Below, in pieces: positions 17,626 through 26,642 of a DNA stretch of 64,000 bases. The position numbers were made by a program, and so were the translations under genes. Position 1 is the stretch's first letter; the number at the start of each line of letters is the position of its first letter. The notes under the pieces were generated by a model, which worked only from the letters and a program-made list of their open reading frames with translations, searched no databases and was not told the origin of the DNA. The DNA comes from Ruminococcus albus AD2013. Its GTDB lineage: Bacteria; Bacillota; Clostridia; Oscillospirales; Ruminococcaceae. Where the stretch lies: the NCBI RefSeq assembly GCF_000526775.1, contig NZ_JAGS01000001.1:930001-994000 (forward strand), written 5' to 3'.

Positions 17626-19605
17626 CTATTTTATCATTTCCATAAATTCTTCTTCGGTGATGATCTTAATGCCGAGCTGCTCAGCTTTTGCCAGTTTGCT
17701 TCCTGCTTCTTCGCCTGCAAGAACATAGTCTGTTTTCTTTGAAACCGAGCCGCTTGCTTTCCCGCCGAACTTCTCAATGAGTTCTTTAGCATCGTTTCTT
17801 TTTAAGGTTGGCAGGGTTCCTGTAAGAACGAAGGTCTTTCCTGCAAAACGATCGTCCTGCTGAACTTTTTCGTACTCGGTGTTAACTCCGCAGTCTTTCA
17901 GACGCTGAATGAGTGCTATCATATGCTCTTCATGAAAAGCACTGTAAACACTCTGTGCCATAACATCTCCAAAACCGTCGATCTCGGAAATTTCCTCTGT
18001 GGTGGCTGACATAATGCTGTCAAGCCCACCAAATTTTGCACAAAGAAGTTTTGCCGAAGCCTGACCGATATTTCTTATTCCGAGACCGAATATCAATCTG
18101 TCAAGAGTATTCGACTTGGACTTTTCAATTGCAGTTACCAGATTATGTGCTGACTTCTCCTTGAAGCTTTCCAGAGCAATGAGGTCTTCTTCCTTAATAT
18201 GATAAAGGTCAGCAACGGATTTTATTAGTTCCTTATCAAGCAGAAGTCGAACTATCTGAGGACCGAGGCCATCTATATTCATTGCACCTTTTGAAGCAAA
18301 GTGAACTATGCTTCGGAATATCTGGGCGGGACATTCAACATTGGGACAGCGGACAGCTGCTTCTTCCTCAGATCTTACAAGCTTTGCATGACACACGGGA
18401 CATTCATCGGGAAGCATGAAAGATCCCTCGGAGTTTTTCTCAACAGAACCGAGAACTTCGGGTATTATATCCCCTGCTTTGCGGACACGGATAATGTCAC
18501 CAATGTTGATGTTTTTCTCGATTATAAGATCCTGATTGTGCAGTGTAGCACGGGACACCTGAGTGCCTGCAAGGAAGACAGGTTCAAACACAGCAACGGG
18601 GGTCACAGCACCTGTTCTGCCAACATTCAGCTCGATATCAAGAAGTTTTGTATTCTTTTCTTCCGGCGGGAATTTATACGCAACTGCCCATTTCGGGACT
18701 TTTGCAGTAGCACCGAGAATGTCACGGTGCTTGAAATCATCTACCTTGATAACAACGCCATCGATATCATAAGGAAGCTCGAAACGACTCTCACCTATCT
18801 CATTGATACGCGCTATGATCTCATCAGTGGTGGATACTTGCTTATAATCCGGTACAGTTTTGAAACCGAGTTCTTTCAGCATATCAAGGGACTGTTTATG
18901 AGCATAAAGCTCTCTTCCCTCTATTTGCTGAACGTTGAACACAAATATATCCAGTTTGCGCTTTGCGGCTATTTTGGGGTCTTTCTGACGAAGCGAACCC
19001 GCTGCCGCATTTCTCGGATTTTTAAAAGGCTGCTCGTCATTGTCCTCCTGCTCTTTTATAAGTTTAAGGAAAACATTTCTGGGCATATAAACCTCTCCGC
19101 GAACTTCTATCATGGGCAGAGTACTGTCTATGGTTACAGGTATTGAACGAACAGTTTTGAGGTTTTCGGTTACATTCTCGCCCACAAATCCGTCACCGCG
19201 GGTCGAACCTACTGTAAGCTGACCGTCGTGGTATTCAAGAGAAACAGATAGTCCGTCTATTTTGGGTTCAACAACAAATTTTGGGTCGCTGACGCTCTCC
19301 CTTACTCTGTCAACGAACTCTCTGACTTCTTCAAATGAAAACACATCCTGCAAAGAGCCCATCTGCACTTTATGTGTAACTTTTTCAAAGCCTGATACAG
19401 CCTCGCCGCCAACACGCTGTGTAGGGCTGTCGGGTCTGATAAGCTCGGGATTCTCAGCTTCCAGTTTTTTCAGCTCGTTCTGGAGCATATCGTAATCATA
19501 GTCGGAAATCTCGTTTCTGTCCTCAACATAATACAGGTGTGCATGGTAATTGAGGGTATCAACGAGTTCGTCGATACGTTTTTTTGCGTTTTCTTTTTCA
19601 GACAT
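17626..19605 (-). CDS. ligA: NAD-dependent DNA ligase
   Basis: The 659-residue bacterial replicative ligase. The adenylation lysine is K115 in VVEPKIDG. An OB fold is followed by a four-Cys zinc finger (CPVC ... CPNVEC) near residues 400-420, then helix-hairpin-helix repeats, and a BRCT domain from about residue 585 (FAGKTFVLTGTL). Length is normal. It has its own promoter and a GCGG-AGA type ribosome site. It seals nicks in replication and repair. Confidence 0.96.
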   Translation of the reverse strand: MSEKENAKKRIDELVDTLNYHAHLYYVEDRNEISDYDYDMLQNELKKLEAENPELIRPDSPTQRVGGEAVSGFEKVTHKVQMGSLQDVFSFEEVREFVDRVRESVSDPKFVVEPKIDGLSVSLEYHDGQLTVGSTRGDGFVGENVTENLKTVRSIPVTIDSTLPMIEVRGEVYMPRNVFLKLIKEQEDNDEQPFKNPRNAAAGSLRQKDPKIAAKRKLDIFVFNVQQIEGRELYAHKQSLDMLKELGFKTVPDYKQVSTTDEIIARINEIGESRFELPYDIDGVVIKVDDFKHRDILGATAKVPKWAVAYKFPPEEKNTKLLDIELNVGRTGAVTPVAVFEPVFLAGTQVSRATLHNQDLIIEKNINIGDIIRVRKAGDIIPEVLGSVEKNSEGSFMLPDECPVCHAKLVRSEEEAAVRCPNVECPAQIFRSIVHFASKGAMNIDGLGPQIVRLLLDKELIKSVADLYHIKEEDLIALESFKEKSAHNLVTAIEKSKSNTLDRLIFGLGIRNIGQASAKLLCAKFGGLDSIMSATTEEISEIDGFGDVMAQSVYSAFHEEHMIALIQRLKDCGVNTEYEKVQQDDRFAGKTFVLTGTLPTLKRNDAKELIEKFGGKASGSVSKKTDYVLAGEEAGSKLAKAEQLGIKIITEEEFMEMIK

Positions 19606-19719
19606 TTTATCTCCGCCTTTCGGGTCAAAGTTTATGATTTAGTATGTCACATTTACATTTATAATTTCTCGTTATGAAATAATTTAATTCCGCTTTTTGT
19701 TAGAGATTTTATAACGTAA

Positions 19720-19748
19720 ATTATATCATATCATTGATGAAAAATCAA
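19720..19748 (-). promoter_or_regulatory. ligA promoter
   Basis: TTGATT (19748-19743), 17 bases, TATAAT (19725-19720) on the minus strand, giving a leader of about 105 bases. Nothing else was recognised in that leader. Confidence 0.75.
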
Positions 19749-19767
19749 GGTTAAATAATAAAAAGAC

Positions 19768-19798
19768 ATTCCCCCGTGAGGTGAAATCACGGGGGAAT
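19768..19798 (-). terminator. Strong terminator of the dockerin gene
   Basis: A perfect 12-bp GC-rich stem (19768-19779 with 19787-19798) and 7-base loop. On the minus strand it is followed by GTCTTTTTATT, and lies 47 bases past the stop codon. Confidence 0.88.
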
Positions 19799-19845
19799 AT
19801 CTTATAAGTTAGTAGGACGTGAAAAATGAGAAATTGTCTGAAAAT

Positions 19846-22800
19846 TTATTTGAGAAGTCTCTTGCCCTTGATGTGTGCGGCAATCTTTGAGATATCGTTA
19901 ATATCTAACTTACCATCACCGTTTACATCTGCACGCATCTGTTCTTCTTCTGTAAGAAGTTTCTTGCCCTTTACGTGAGCTGCTATCTTGGTCAGATCAT
20001 TGATATTGATCTTGCCATCGCCGTTTACATCGCCCTTCATATATTTGCTTTCCTCTATGATAGCTGCAACTGCAGTTTCGTTATCGGTCAGCTTCTTTAC
20101 TACTTCGGGATCGATCAGAGCCTTCTGCTCATCTGTAAGTTCATCGAACAGCTTGCGTGCGTTAGCTATTGCTTCAGCATCGTCCTTGGTGAGATCTTCA
20201 GCTGCGGGAAGAGCGTTGATAGCATTCTTGACTGCATCAGCCGCTGCCTGATCTTCTGCTGCCTTTTCAGCTGCCTTCTTGGCTGTATCCAGAGCTGCTT
20301 CAGCATCATCAAGCTTCTTCATTGTATCTCCGTCGACCATACCCTTCTGATCATCTGTCAGAGCTTCAAATGCCTCGCGAACTGCTGCGATTGCATCAGC
20401 ATCGTCTACTGTAACATTCTCAGCTGCGGGAAGATCGTTGATAGCCTTCTTGACTGCATCAGCTGCTGCCTCATTTTCTGCGGCTTTCTTAGCTGCTTCG
20501 TTAGCTTTTTCGAGAGCATCTTCAGCAGCTTCAAGCTTCTGTAAGGTTGCTTCATCTACCAGCTCTTTCTGAGCGGCTGTCAGTGCATTGTAATCATCGC
20601 GTGCCTTTGCGATCTTTTCAGCATCTTCAGGTTTAACTGCTTCAGTTTCAGGAAGAGCGTTGATAGAGTCTCTTACCGCATTTGCTGCTGCCTCATCTGC
20701 AGCGGCTTTTTCAGCTTCTTCGATAGCTGCTGCGAGAGCAGTTTCAGCTGCTTCAAGCTTATCTACGGTTTCTTCATCTATCAGATCTTTCTGAGCATCT
20801 GTCAGTGCGTCGTATTTATCGCGTGCATTTTCGATGTCTTCGGCATCTTCTGTGGTAACATCTTCAGCAGCGGGGAGATTGTTGATTTCCTGTTTAACAG
20901 CATCTGCTGCTGTCTGATCTGCAGCGGCTTTTTCAGCTTCTTCGATAGCTGCTGCGAGAGCAGTTTCAGCTGCTTCAAGCTTATCTACGGTTTCTTCATC
21001 CACCAGAGCTTTCTGAGCATCTGTCAGTGCGTCGTATTTATCGCGTGCATTTTCGATGTTCTTAGAATCTTCTGTGGTAACATCTTCAGCAGCGGGGAGA
21101 TTGTTGATTTCCTGTTTAACAGCATCTGCTGCTGCCTCATCTGCAGCGGCTTTTTCAGCTTCTTCGATAGCTGCTGCGAGAGCAGTTTCAGCTGCTTCAA
21201 GCTTATCTACGGTTTCTTCATCCACCAGAGCTTTCTGAGCGTCTGTCAGTGCATCGTAATCTGCGCGTGCCTTTACGATGTTCTTAGAATCTTCTGTGGT
21301 AACATCTTCAGCAGCGGGAAGATTGTTGATTTCCTGTTTAACAGCATCTGCTGCTGTCTGATCTGCAGCTGCTTTTTCAGCTGCTTCGATAGCTGCTGCG
21401 AGAGCAGTTTCAGCTGCTTCAAGCTTATCTACGGTTTCTTCATCTATCAGATCTTTCTGAGCATCTGTCAGTGCGTCGTATTTATCGCGTGCATTTTCGA
21501 TGTCTTCGGCATCTTCTGTGGTAACGTCCTCAGCATCGGGCAGAGCGTTGATAGCTTCAGTCGCTGCAGCTGCTTTCTTAGCGTCTTCCAATGCTTCTTC
21601 AGCATCTTCAAGTTTATTGAGAGCGTCTGCATCAACTTTTGCTTTCTGCTCATCTGTGAGTGCTTCGTATGCTTCACGGGCATTAGTTATAGCATCTTCA
21701 TCTTCGGCTGTTACATCCTCGGATTCGGGAAGTTCTGCGATGAGATCGTTTACTTTGTCGACCTTGGTCAAAACGTACAGAATATCACTGAGAGGAACAT
21801 CCAGACTGCCATCGTTAACTTCGATCTTGTAATCACCAGTCTGATTGATATTGTCGATATTGATAACTACGCACTTGTCGGTGATATCTCTTCCGTTCTC
21901 ATCGTATGCAGTGATGTAGTCATGAGGTTTGATGACCTCACCATCGTCCATGTAAGCTTTTCTGACTTCAAGTCTTGCAAGCTTAGGTTCTGCCAGGCTG
22001 AGTACTTCATCGCACCGGAATGTGTAGTTATCGCCCAATGCTTCAACTATCTCGGGGAGATCATCGTTGGTGATGTGATTGCCGTTCAGCTTGCCTGCCT
22101 CGATAACTACAGTGCCTTCAGGTTCAACTTCATTATCGATTATGCCTGTGAAATCATTGGGATTTTCGGCATCGGCTTTGCTTATCTTGTATTCAACGGT
22201 CTTGTCGTTATAACCCTTAACGGTAGGAAGACCATTCAGAGTAACTTTTACTGTTCTCTTGTCTATGGTGAAGTCGTCGGAGTAGCTTACCTTCTCGTTG
22301 TAGCTGTCAGCATTAGTTGTTACAACTGCTCTGTAGGTACCTGCATCCTTGGGTGCTTCATCAACAGGATCACTGTATCCGCCGGTTCCCTCGTCCTTCT
22401 TCTGGTACTGTACCTTGATGTCAGCATTCTGAACAGCCTCGTTGATCTGGTTCTTTACAGTTACGGTGGGGTCAGTAACTGTTGTACCATCATAGATCTT
22501 GCCGTTGATATTGCCAACGTCTACAGTCATAGTACCATTTCTGATGTACCATTTGAATTCAACACCATCTTCATCTGTTGTGAAGTTCTTGTTGGTAGTG
22601 TCATCGGTGGCAACAGAGATGTTCTTTTCACCTACGATGTTATCGTATCTTACGCCCTTTACGAAAGCATCCTTGGAGTCATGATCTTCAACTGTGCCGA
22701 GAGTCAGAGTGTATGTCTGGAGTTCAGCTTCGTCCTTTACGCTGTAAGGAACACTTGCTGTCACGGTAGGTGTCTTTACATAGGTATCATACTGATATGT

Positions 22801-25800
22801 AATATCTGCAACAGTGACATTACTGCTTGTCAGTTCGTAAGGAACGATAGTAAGAGTATCGAGCTTGACTTCTTCTTCCTGTTCGGTCTGCTCTTCCTGT
22901 TCAGCGACTTCGGAAAGCTCAAGCGGAGCAACTTCAACAGGTATAACTTCTTCAACCTCTTCTTCGGTTTCTTCCTTGGGAAGTACCAGCAGATAGTTAT
23001 TATCGGCTGCATTGTACTCTGCAAAGATATCACTGGGAACGAGCTTGTATTCACCAACATTGTTCTTGCTAGCATCTTCAAAGTTATAACCTTCTGCTGT
23101 GAAGATAAGACCAAAGTTATAATCTCCGCCCGCAGGCTTATCCTTATCAACAACGCCGTCCTGAGTATACAGAACATCGCTGTCCTTGATGAGTTCGCCC
23201 CATGTTATGGTGTTCTTCTCATTGTCCTTGATGCCGTTGGGAGCTACGGTAACTTCCTTCTTGGCTATCGTGGTCTCGAAATCCATAACCTTATCCTGAT
23301 AGTTATCGGATTTTATTGTGATAGTACCCTTCTGAACGCCTGCGCTGGTGATATCGTATTCTTCGCCTGGGAATAAGGTTGCTGTCTCATAAGTTTCATC
23401 ACTGAAAATGTGGAAAATTAATTCGTTATCTTCAAATGTTACTTTTACTCTAAGTCCTTCGATAGGCTCTCCACCTAGCGGATAATATTCATCAAGACAA
23501 TAATCCATCATAACTTCTTCCGACATATTATGTTTTGCGAATTTAATTAATGTGGTGTCAGGAAGTAATCCGGTGGATTTTGTCTCAACTTTACCTTCAT
23601 TAACATAATAATGAACTACACGACCAGCTACATTTTCAGGCAGCTTATATACTGCACCGAGAGTAGTTGTCAGCATCTTGCCATCATCAGCTTCGGTCAA
23701 CTGGTAAGGAGTTTCTGCATCATCGGGTGCAATAAACTCATAACCCTTCTTACTGCCTTCAAATTCAACCTTGATATTGGAATCATTCAGAGTATCATCG
23801 GGGTCGGTGAATGTGAAGTCGGTATCATCAAGTACTTCTGCATCGTATACGGTATCGGTCTTGGGAACGAATGTTACGTTGTTGGGAGCCTTTTCGATCC
23901 TCCACTTAACTGTAACTTCACCTGTATATTTTGCAGGGTCGGTCTCAGGATCTTCGGACTCTATTGCGGATATCTTGAACTCGTAGTACTCATTATCCTT
24001 GTTAGCGCCTGTCTTGCCTTCAACGGTGCTGGTTATCTCTTCTTCGGTGAGCTCAGTAACTGTGCCGTTTATGCTGTTCTTGACAACGATAACAGGCTTC
24101 TGCTCTCTCTTGTTGTATACGAAAGAATCATCGGGCAGAGTGATCACGCCGTTCTTGACTGTAAGAAGAGTATCTTCATACTGGAGTTCCTGCTGTTCTG
24201 CGGGTTCACCCTGTTCCTCTGCGGCAGGATTTTCTTCCTGAATTTCAGGAGTACTGCCCTGCTCTGCGGCGGGTTCTTCTTCCTGAGGTACTTCGGCTTC
24301 TTCATATCTTCTCAGGTAGAAATAGCAGCCTGTGTATTCTTCATCGGCAGAAGAACTGTCTTCAGCGCCGAACAGTGAACGAGGTGAATACTCAACGTCC
24401 TTGGTGATGGAGATAGGATATGTTTTGCCGCCGCATACAACATTGACGATGGTGGAAAGTTCATATGTGCCGAAATCGGTGAAATAATCCTGGCTGGAAG
24501 TCTTGCCTTTCTTCTTGATAGAGAGGCTGACGGGGTCAATACTGGTTATACCCTTAGGCATCTGTTCAGGCTTGACAACAACTTCCTCCACCGTAGGCAG
24601 ATCGCCGTAATAGTAGATATCCTTGGGCTTGAGCTGTGCTATCTCAACTGTACCAACTTCTTTGCCGTTCTCACCTGTACAATCAGCTATGATGATGTCG
24701 GGCTTTTCTTCGATATCAACATGAGGATTGCCGTACTCGTGAACGTGACTAAATGTTACAGTATCGCCGGTCTTGAGATCTCCGGAGTATGTTACATCAT
24801 ACTTATACTTGTAAGTTTCGCCCTTATACTCATAGCCGCCCGATGTTGTGCTCTCTTGCAGCTGAACCTGACTGATATTGCCTGCTAATGTCTGGTCGGA
24901 GTAGATAACAGAACCATCGGCAACATATGCATAAGGCAAGTCGCCCTCAACTGCAAACTTCTTGTTCTCTGCCATATTCTCGAATTCCAGATCAACGTTC
25001 TTTTCAGCTGTGAAAGTAGCGGTGATGCCTTCGGGGTATGGGTAATTAGGGAATGTTACGTGATATCTGTACAGATAGTTCTCATTATTTACGGTAAAGA
25101 AACCATCTTCAGGTATCTCTTTCACGCAGTCAACGAACCTGACAGTTGAATTTTCGAAGATGCTCTCATCGAGATCGATACGCTTCTTGGTGAATATATC
25201 AGCGTGCTCGGTAACGTATACGCTGTTATCGCCGTCATCTTCGGGAGTATCCATCTGTTCTACAACTACATAATCTGTATCTTCCAGATCTACGAATTCA
25301 AAATCGACCTTAGGTTCTTCGATAAAGGAAATAACTTCGTTTTCACCGAAAGTTGCCTGATCGATAACTTTCATTGTGCACTTGTACTTGAAATCTTCAT
25401 AATCACCCTCTGTATCAGGATTCTTTTCAAAATCAAGAGTAGTATAGTCCTTGTCGGTTTTGAACTTCTTATTGGAATAGATAGTTACAACATCTCCGGG
25501 GGATACTTTAGTAACATTACCTACAACCGCATAGTCTTCACCTTCTACAAAACCACTGGGTGAGAGAGAAGCTTTGTTCTGTTCTATCTCGAATGCAACA
25601 TAAGCGGTATCGTCATTACTGTTACCCGCTTCATCTTTGGAATATTTTACAGTAACAGTTATGCCATCACTAGCAGAAGTCTCGGTTCCCGTGATATTGA
25701 AAGAACCTGATTTCGCACCAGAAGTTCCGGATACAGGTGTTGAGTTACCTGCAGTAATAGTCATACAATCATAATATTTTTCGCTGCTTATTTTCCAGTT

Positions 25801-26121
25801 CACCTTTACTATTTGACCGTTTATTGGGTAAACCTTGAAAGTTGTTTGTGCAGTTGTGTAACCAACATGATAATTGTTTGACTTATAGCCTACGCCGCTA
25901 AGACCTGTGTTGTCATCACGTACAAACCAATAGCTGTTATTAGAAATGATTTCAGGCGTATAGTTGATAAATACAGGCTGACTTTGTACATCATCAGCAG
26001 CCGCTTTTATAGTGCCGCCGAAATTAACCAGTGGCTGCAGTGGAACTGCTCCGCCTACGATAAGAACTGCACACAGACCTGCAACTAACCTTTTAAGATC
26101 CTTTGATAAATTTCTAGCCAT
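19846..26121 (-). CDS. Giant secreted dockerin protein with eight helical repeats
   Basis: A 2091-residue exported protein. The signal peptide (~1-42) ends near IKAAADD. Residues ~45-1460 are beta-rich, acidic modules. Several of them look like MBG/YDG-type Ig folds (for example VYDAEVLDDTDF and KIYDGTTVTDPTV), interrupted by Glu/Pro-rich linkers. Residues ~1460-2027 are eight ~74-residue helical repeats. The last ~64 residues are a type I dockerin with two calcium loops (DVNGDGKININD and DVNGDGKLDIND), each followed by KIAAHxKG. Dockerins bind cohesins of a cellulosomal or cell-surface scaffold. No catalytic domain or carbohydrate-binding module was recognised, so it is more likely an adhesin, spacer or substrate-binding component. 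It is monocistronic with an elaborate leader. Confidence 0.85.
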   Translation of the reverse strand: MARNLSKDLKRLVAGLCAVLIVGGAVPLQPLVNFGGTIKAAADDVQSQPVFINYTPEIISNNSYWFVRDDNTGLSGVGYKSNNYHVGYTTAQTTFKVYPINGQIVKVNWKISSEKYYDCMTITAGNSTPVSGTSGAKSGSFNITGTETSASDGITVTVKYSKDEAGNSNDDTAYVAFEIEQNKASLSPSGFVEGEDYAVVGNVTKVSPGDVVTIYSNKKFKTDKDYTTLDFEKNPDTEGDYEDFKYKCTMKVIDQATFGENEVISFIEEPKVDFEFVDLEDTDYVVVEQMDTPEDDGDNSVYVTEHADIFTKKRIDLDESIFENSTVRFVDCVKEIPEDGFFTVNNENYLYRYHVTFPNYPYPEGITATFTAEKNVDLEFENMAENKKFAVEGDLPYAYVADGSVIYSDQTLAGNISQVQLQESTTSGGYEYKGETYKYKYDVTYSGDLKTGDTVTFSHVHEYGNPHVDIEEKPDIIIADCTGENGKEVGTVEIAQLKPKDIYYYGDLPTVEEVVVKPEQMPKGITSIDPVSLSIKKKGKTSSQDYFTDFGTYELSTIVNVVCGGKTYPISITKDVEYSPRSLFGAEDSSSADEEYTGCYFYLRRYEEAEVPQEEEPAAEQGSTPEIQEENPAAEEQGEPAEQQELQYEDTLLTVKNGVITLPDDSFVYNKREQKPVIVVKNSINGTVTELTEEEITSTVEGKTGANKDNEYYEFKISAIESEDPETDPAKYTGEVTVKWRIEKAPNNVTFVPKTDTVYDAEVLDDTDFTFTDPDDTLNDSNIKVEFEGSKKGYEFIAPDDAETPYQLTEADDGKMLTTTLGAVYKLPENVAGRVVHYYVNEGKVETKSTGLLPDTTLIKFAKHNMSEEVMMDYCLDEYYPLGGEPIEGLRVKVTFEDNELIFHIFSDETYETATLFPGEEYDITSAGVQKGTITIKSDNYQDKVMDFETTIAKKEVTVAPNGIKDNEKNTITWGELIKDSDVLYTQDGVVDKDKPAGGDYNFGLIFTAEGYNFEDASKNNVGEYKLVPSDIFAEYNAADNNYLLVLPKEETEEEVEEVIPVEVAPLELSEVAEQEEQTEQEEEVKLDTLTIVPYELTSSNVTVADITYQYDTYVKTPTVTASVPYSVKDEAELQTYTLTLGTVEDHDSKDAFVKGVRYDNIVGEKNISVATDDTTNKNFTTDEDGVEFKWYIRNGTMTVDVGNINGKIYDGTTVTDPTVTVKNQINEAVQNADIKVQYQKKDEGTGGYSDPVDEAPKDAGTYRAVVTTNADSYNEKVSYSDDFTIDKRTVKVTLNGLPTVKGYNDKTVEYKISKADAENPNDFTGIIDNEVEPEGTVVIEAGKLNGNHITNDDLPEIVEALGDNYTFRCDEVLSLAEPKLARLEVRKAYMDDGEVIKPHDYITAYDENGRDITDKCVVINIDNINQTGDYKIEVNDGSLDVPLSDILYVLTKVDKVNDLIAELPESEDVTAEDEDAITNAREAYEALTDEQKAKVDADALNKLEDAEEALEDAKKAAAATEAINALPDAEDVTTEDAEDIENARDKYDALTDAQKDLIDEETVDKLEAAETALAAAIEAAEKAAADQTAADAVKQEINNLPAAEDVTTEDSKNIVKARADYDALTDAQKALVDEETVDKLEAAETALAAAIEEAEKAAADEAAADAVKQEINNLPAAEDVTTEDSKNIENARDKYDALTDAQKALVDEETVDKLEAAETALAAAIEEAEKAAADQTAADAVKQEINNLPAAEDVTTEDAEDIENARDKYDALTDAQKDLIDEETVDKLEAAETALAAAIEEAEKAAADEAAANAVRDSINALPETEAVKPEDAEKIAKARDDYNALTAAQKELVDEATLQKLEAAEDALEKANEAAKKAAENEAAADAVKKAINDLPAAENVTVDDADAIAAVREAFEALTDDQKGMVDGDTMKKLDDAEAALDTAKKAAEKAAEDQAAADAVKNAINALPAAEDLTKDDAEAIANARKLFDELTDEQKALIDPEVVKKLTDNETAVAAIIEESKYMKGDVNGDGKININDLTKIAAHVKGKKLLTEEEQMRADVNGDGKLDINDISKIAAHIKGKRLLK
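19849..20040 (-). other. Type I dockerin coding segment
   Basis: Two duplicated EF-hand-like segments of the pattern DVNGDGK(I/L)(N/D)IND, spaced by KKLLTEEEQMRA. Both keep Asp/Asn at loop positions 1, 3, 5, 9 and 12, so calcium binding should be intact. Confidence 0.9.
20041..21755 (-). repeat. Eight tandem ~222-bp repeats inside the dockerin gene
   Basis: Eight units of about 74 codons. Each has the frame IN(A/N)LPxAEDVTxED ... ARxxYDALTDAQK ... VDKLEAAExAL ... AADAVK. The four central units (about 20640-21530) are nearly identical at DNA level with a 222-base period, which points to recent duplication or homogenisation. The outer units have diverged. The helical, Ala/Glu/Asp-rich composition suggests three-helix bundles acting as a stalk. 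Confidence 0.88.
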
Positions 26122-26427
26122 AATTTTTTCACCTGTCCTTTCAAATTTTTAAACTAACTCATTTTACGAACGTTCGCGGCATACACCGCTACATTCGGAA
26201 GTTTCAAGTTTCTCATTCCTAAGTCCTCCTTTTTCTTTTTAAACAAAACGCTCCAAGAGACATGGTTATCCCGCAGAGCGCAAATCTGACATATGATATT
26301 CAAAAAAGTGCGCAGTAAGTATGTTGTTTGTTTGTGTATATATTTGATAATACTTTAACAGCATAGTTACGTTCACTCCAATCAATAAATATTAACAAAT
26401 CTAGTTATAGAACATCTTATGTTAACA
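26122..26427 (-). promoter_or_regulatory. Long leader (5' UTR) of the dockerin gene
   Basis: About 300 bases from the predicted start site (~26421) to the ATG. It holds a CGCTC/GAGCG hairpin followed by TTTTGTTT (about 26242-26272), and then a 20-codon ORF with its own AGGAGG. It does not match a riboswitch class that I can recognise. Confidence 0.55.
26154..26216 (-). CDS. Upstream leader peptide ORF (20 residues)
   Basis: A short ORF, MRNLKLPNVAVYAANVRKMS, starts with ATG at 26216 behind AAAGGAGGACTTAGGA and ends with TAG 32 bases before the dockerin ATG. The ribosome site is stronger than that of the main gene. The peptide is basic and amphipathic and not obviously a signal. It may be a translational or attenuation leader, or a genuine small protein. 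It contains a small GCGG/CCGC hairpin. Confidence 0.5.
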   Translation of the reverse strand: MRNLKLPNVAVYAANVRKMS

Positions 26428-26456
26428 ACTATATCACAATTTCATTGTGATGTCAA
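26428..26456 (-). promoter_or_regulatory. Dockerin-gene promoter with palindrome filling the spacer
   Basis: TTGACA (26456-26451), 17 bases, TATAGT (26433-26428) on the minus strand. The whole 17-base spacer is the palindrome TCACAATTTCATTGTGA (seven-base perfect arms), a likely repressor operator. Confidence 0.7.
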
Positions 26457-26642
26457 TAGATTTAGATTAATTAATCGAAATTTTTGTGGATATACGACAA
26501 AGCAAGTGGTGTGTCATTAGTAAAATTAATATAGCAGACTCGATAATTTAAATATTATAAGCTCGTAAATACGGATGAATTTTACATTTTTTACTAGATT
26601 ATTACAGATGTTGCTTTTCGTACAATATTAAGTGAGATATTA
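26457..26642. other. AT-rich intergenic stretch upstream of the dockerin promoter
   Basis: Between the dockerin promoter and the yunB stop. It is strongly AT-rich with no ORF, hairpin terminator or repeat that I can support. Confidence 0.5.

Noticed and set aside
18301..19146. 281-codon plus-strand ORF opposite ligA
   Set aside because: Antisense of ligA; no supporting start or domain.
20041..21755. CRISPR-like or satellite repeat array
   Set aside because: 222-base period in frame, fully coding, no spacers; it is a protein repeat.
21922..23376. 484-codon plus-strand ORF inside the dockerin gene
   Set aside because: Antisense frame of a long gene with biased codons; Cys/Ile/Val-rich product typical of shadow frames, no ribosome site.
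26434..26450. CRP/FNR binding site
   Set aside because: Half-sites are in the opposite order (TCACA...TGTGA) with a three-base gap, not the TGTGA-N6-TCACA of that family.
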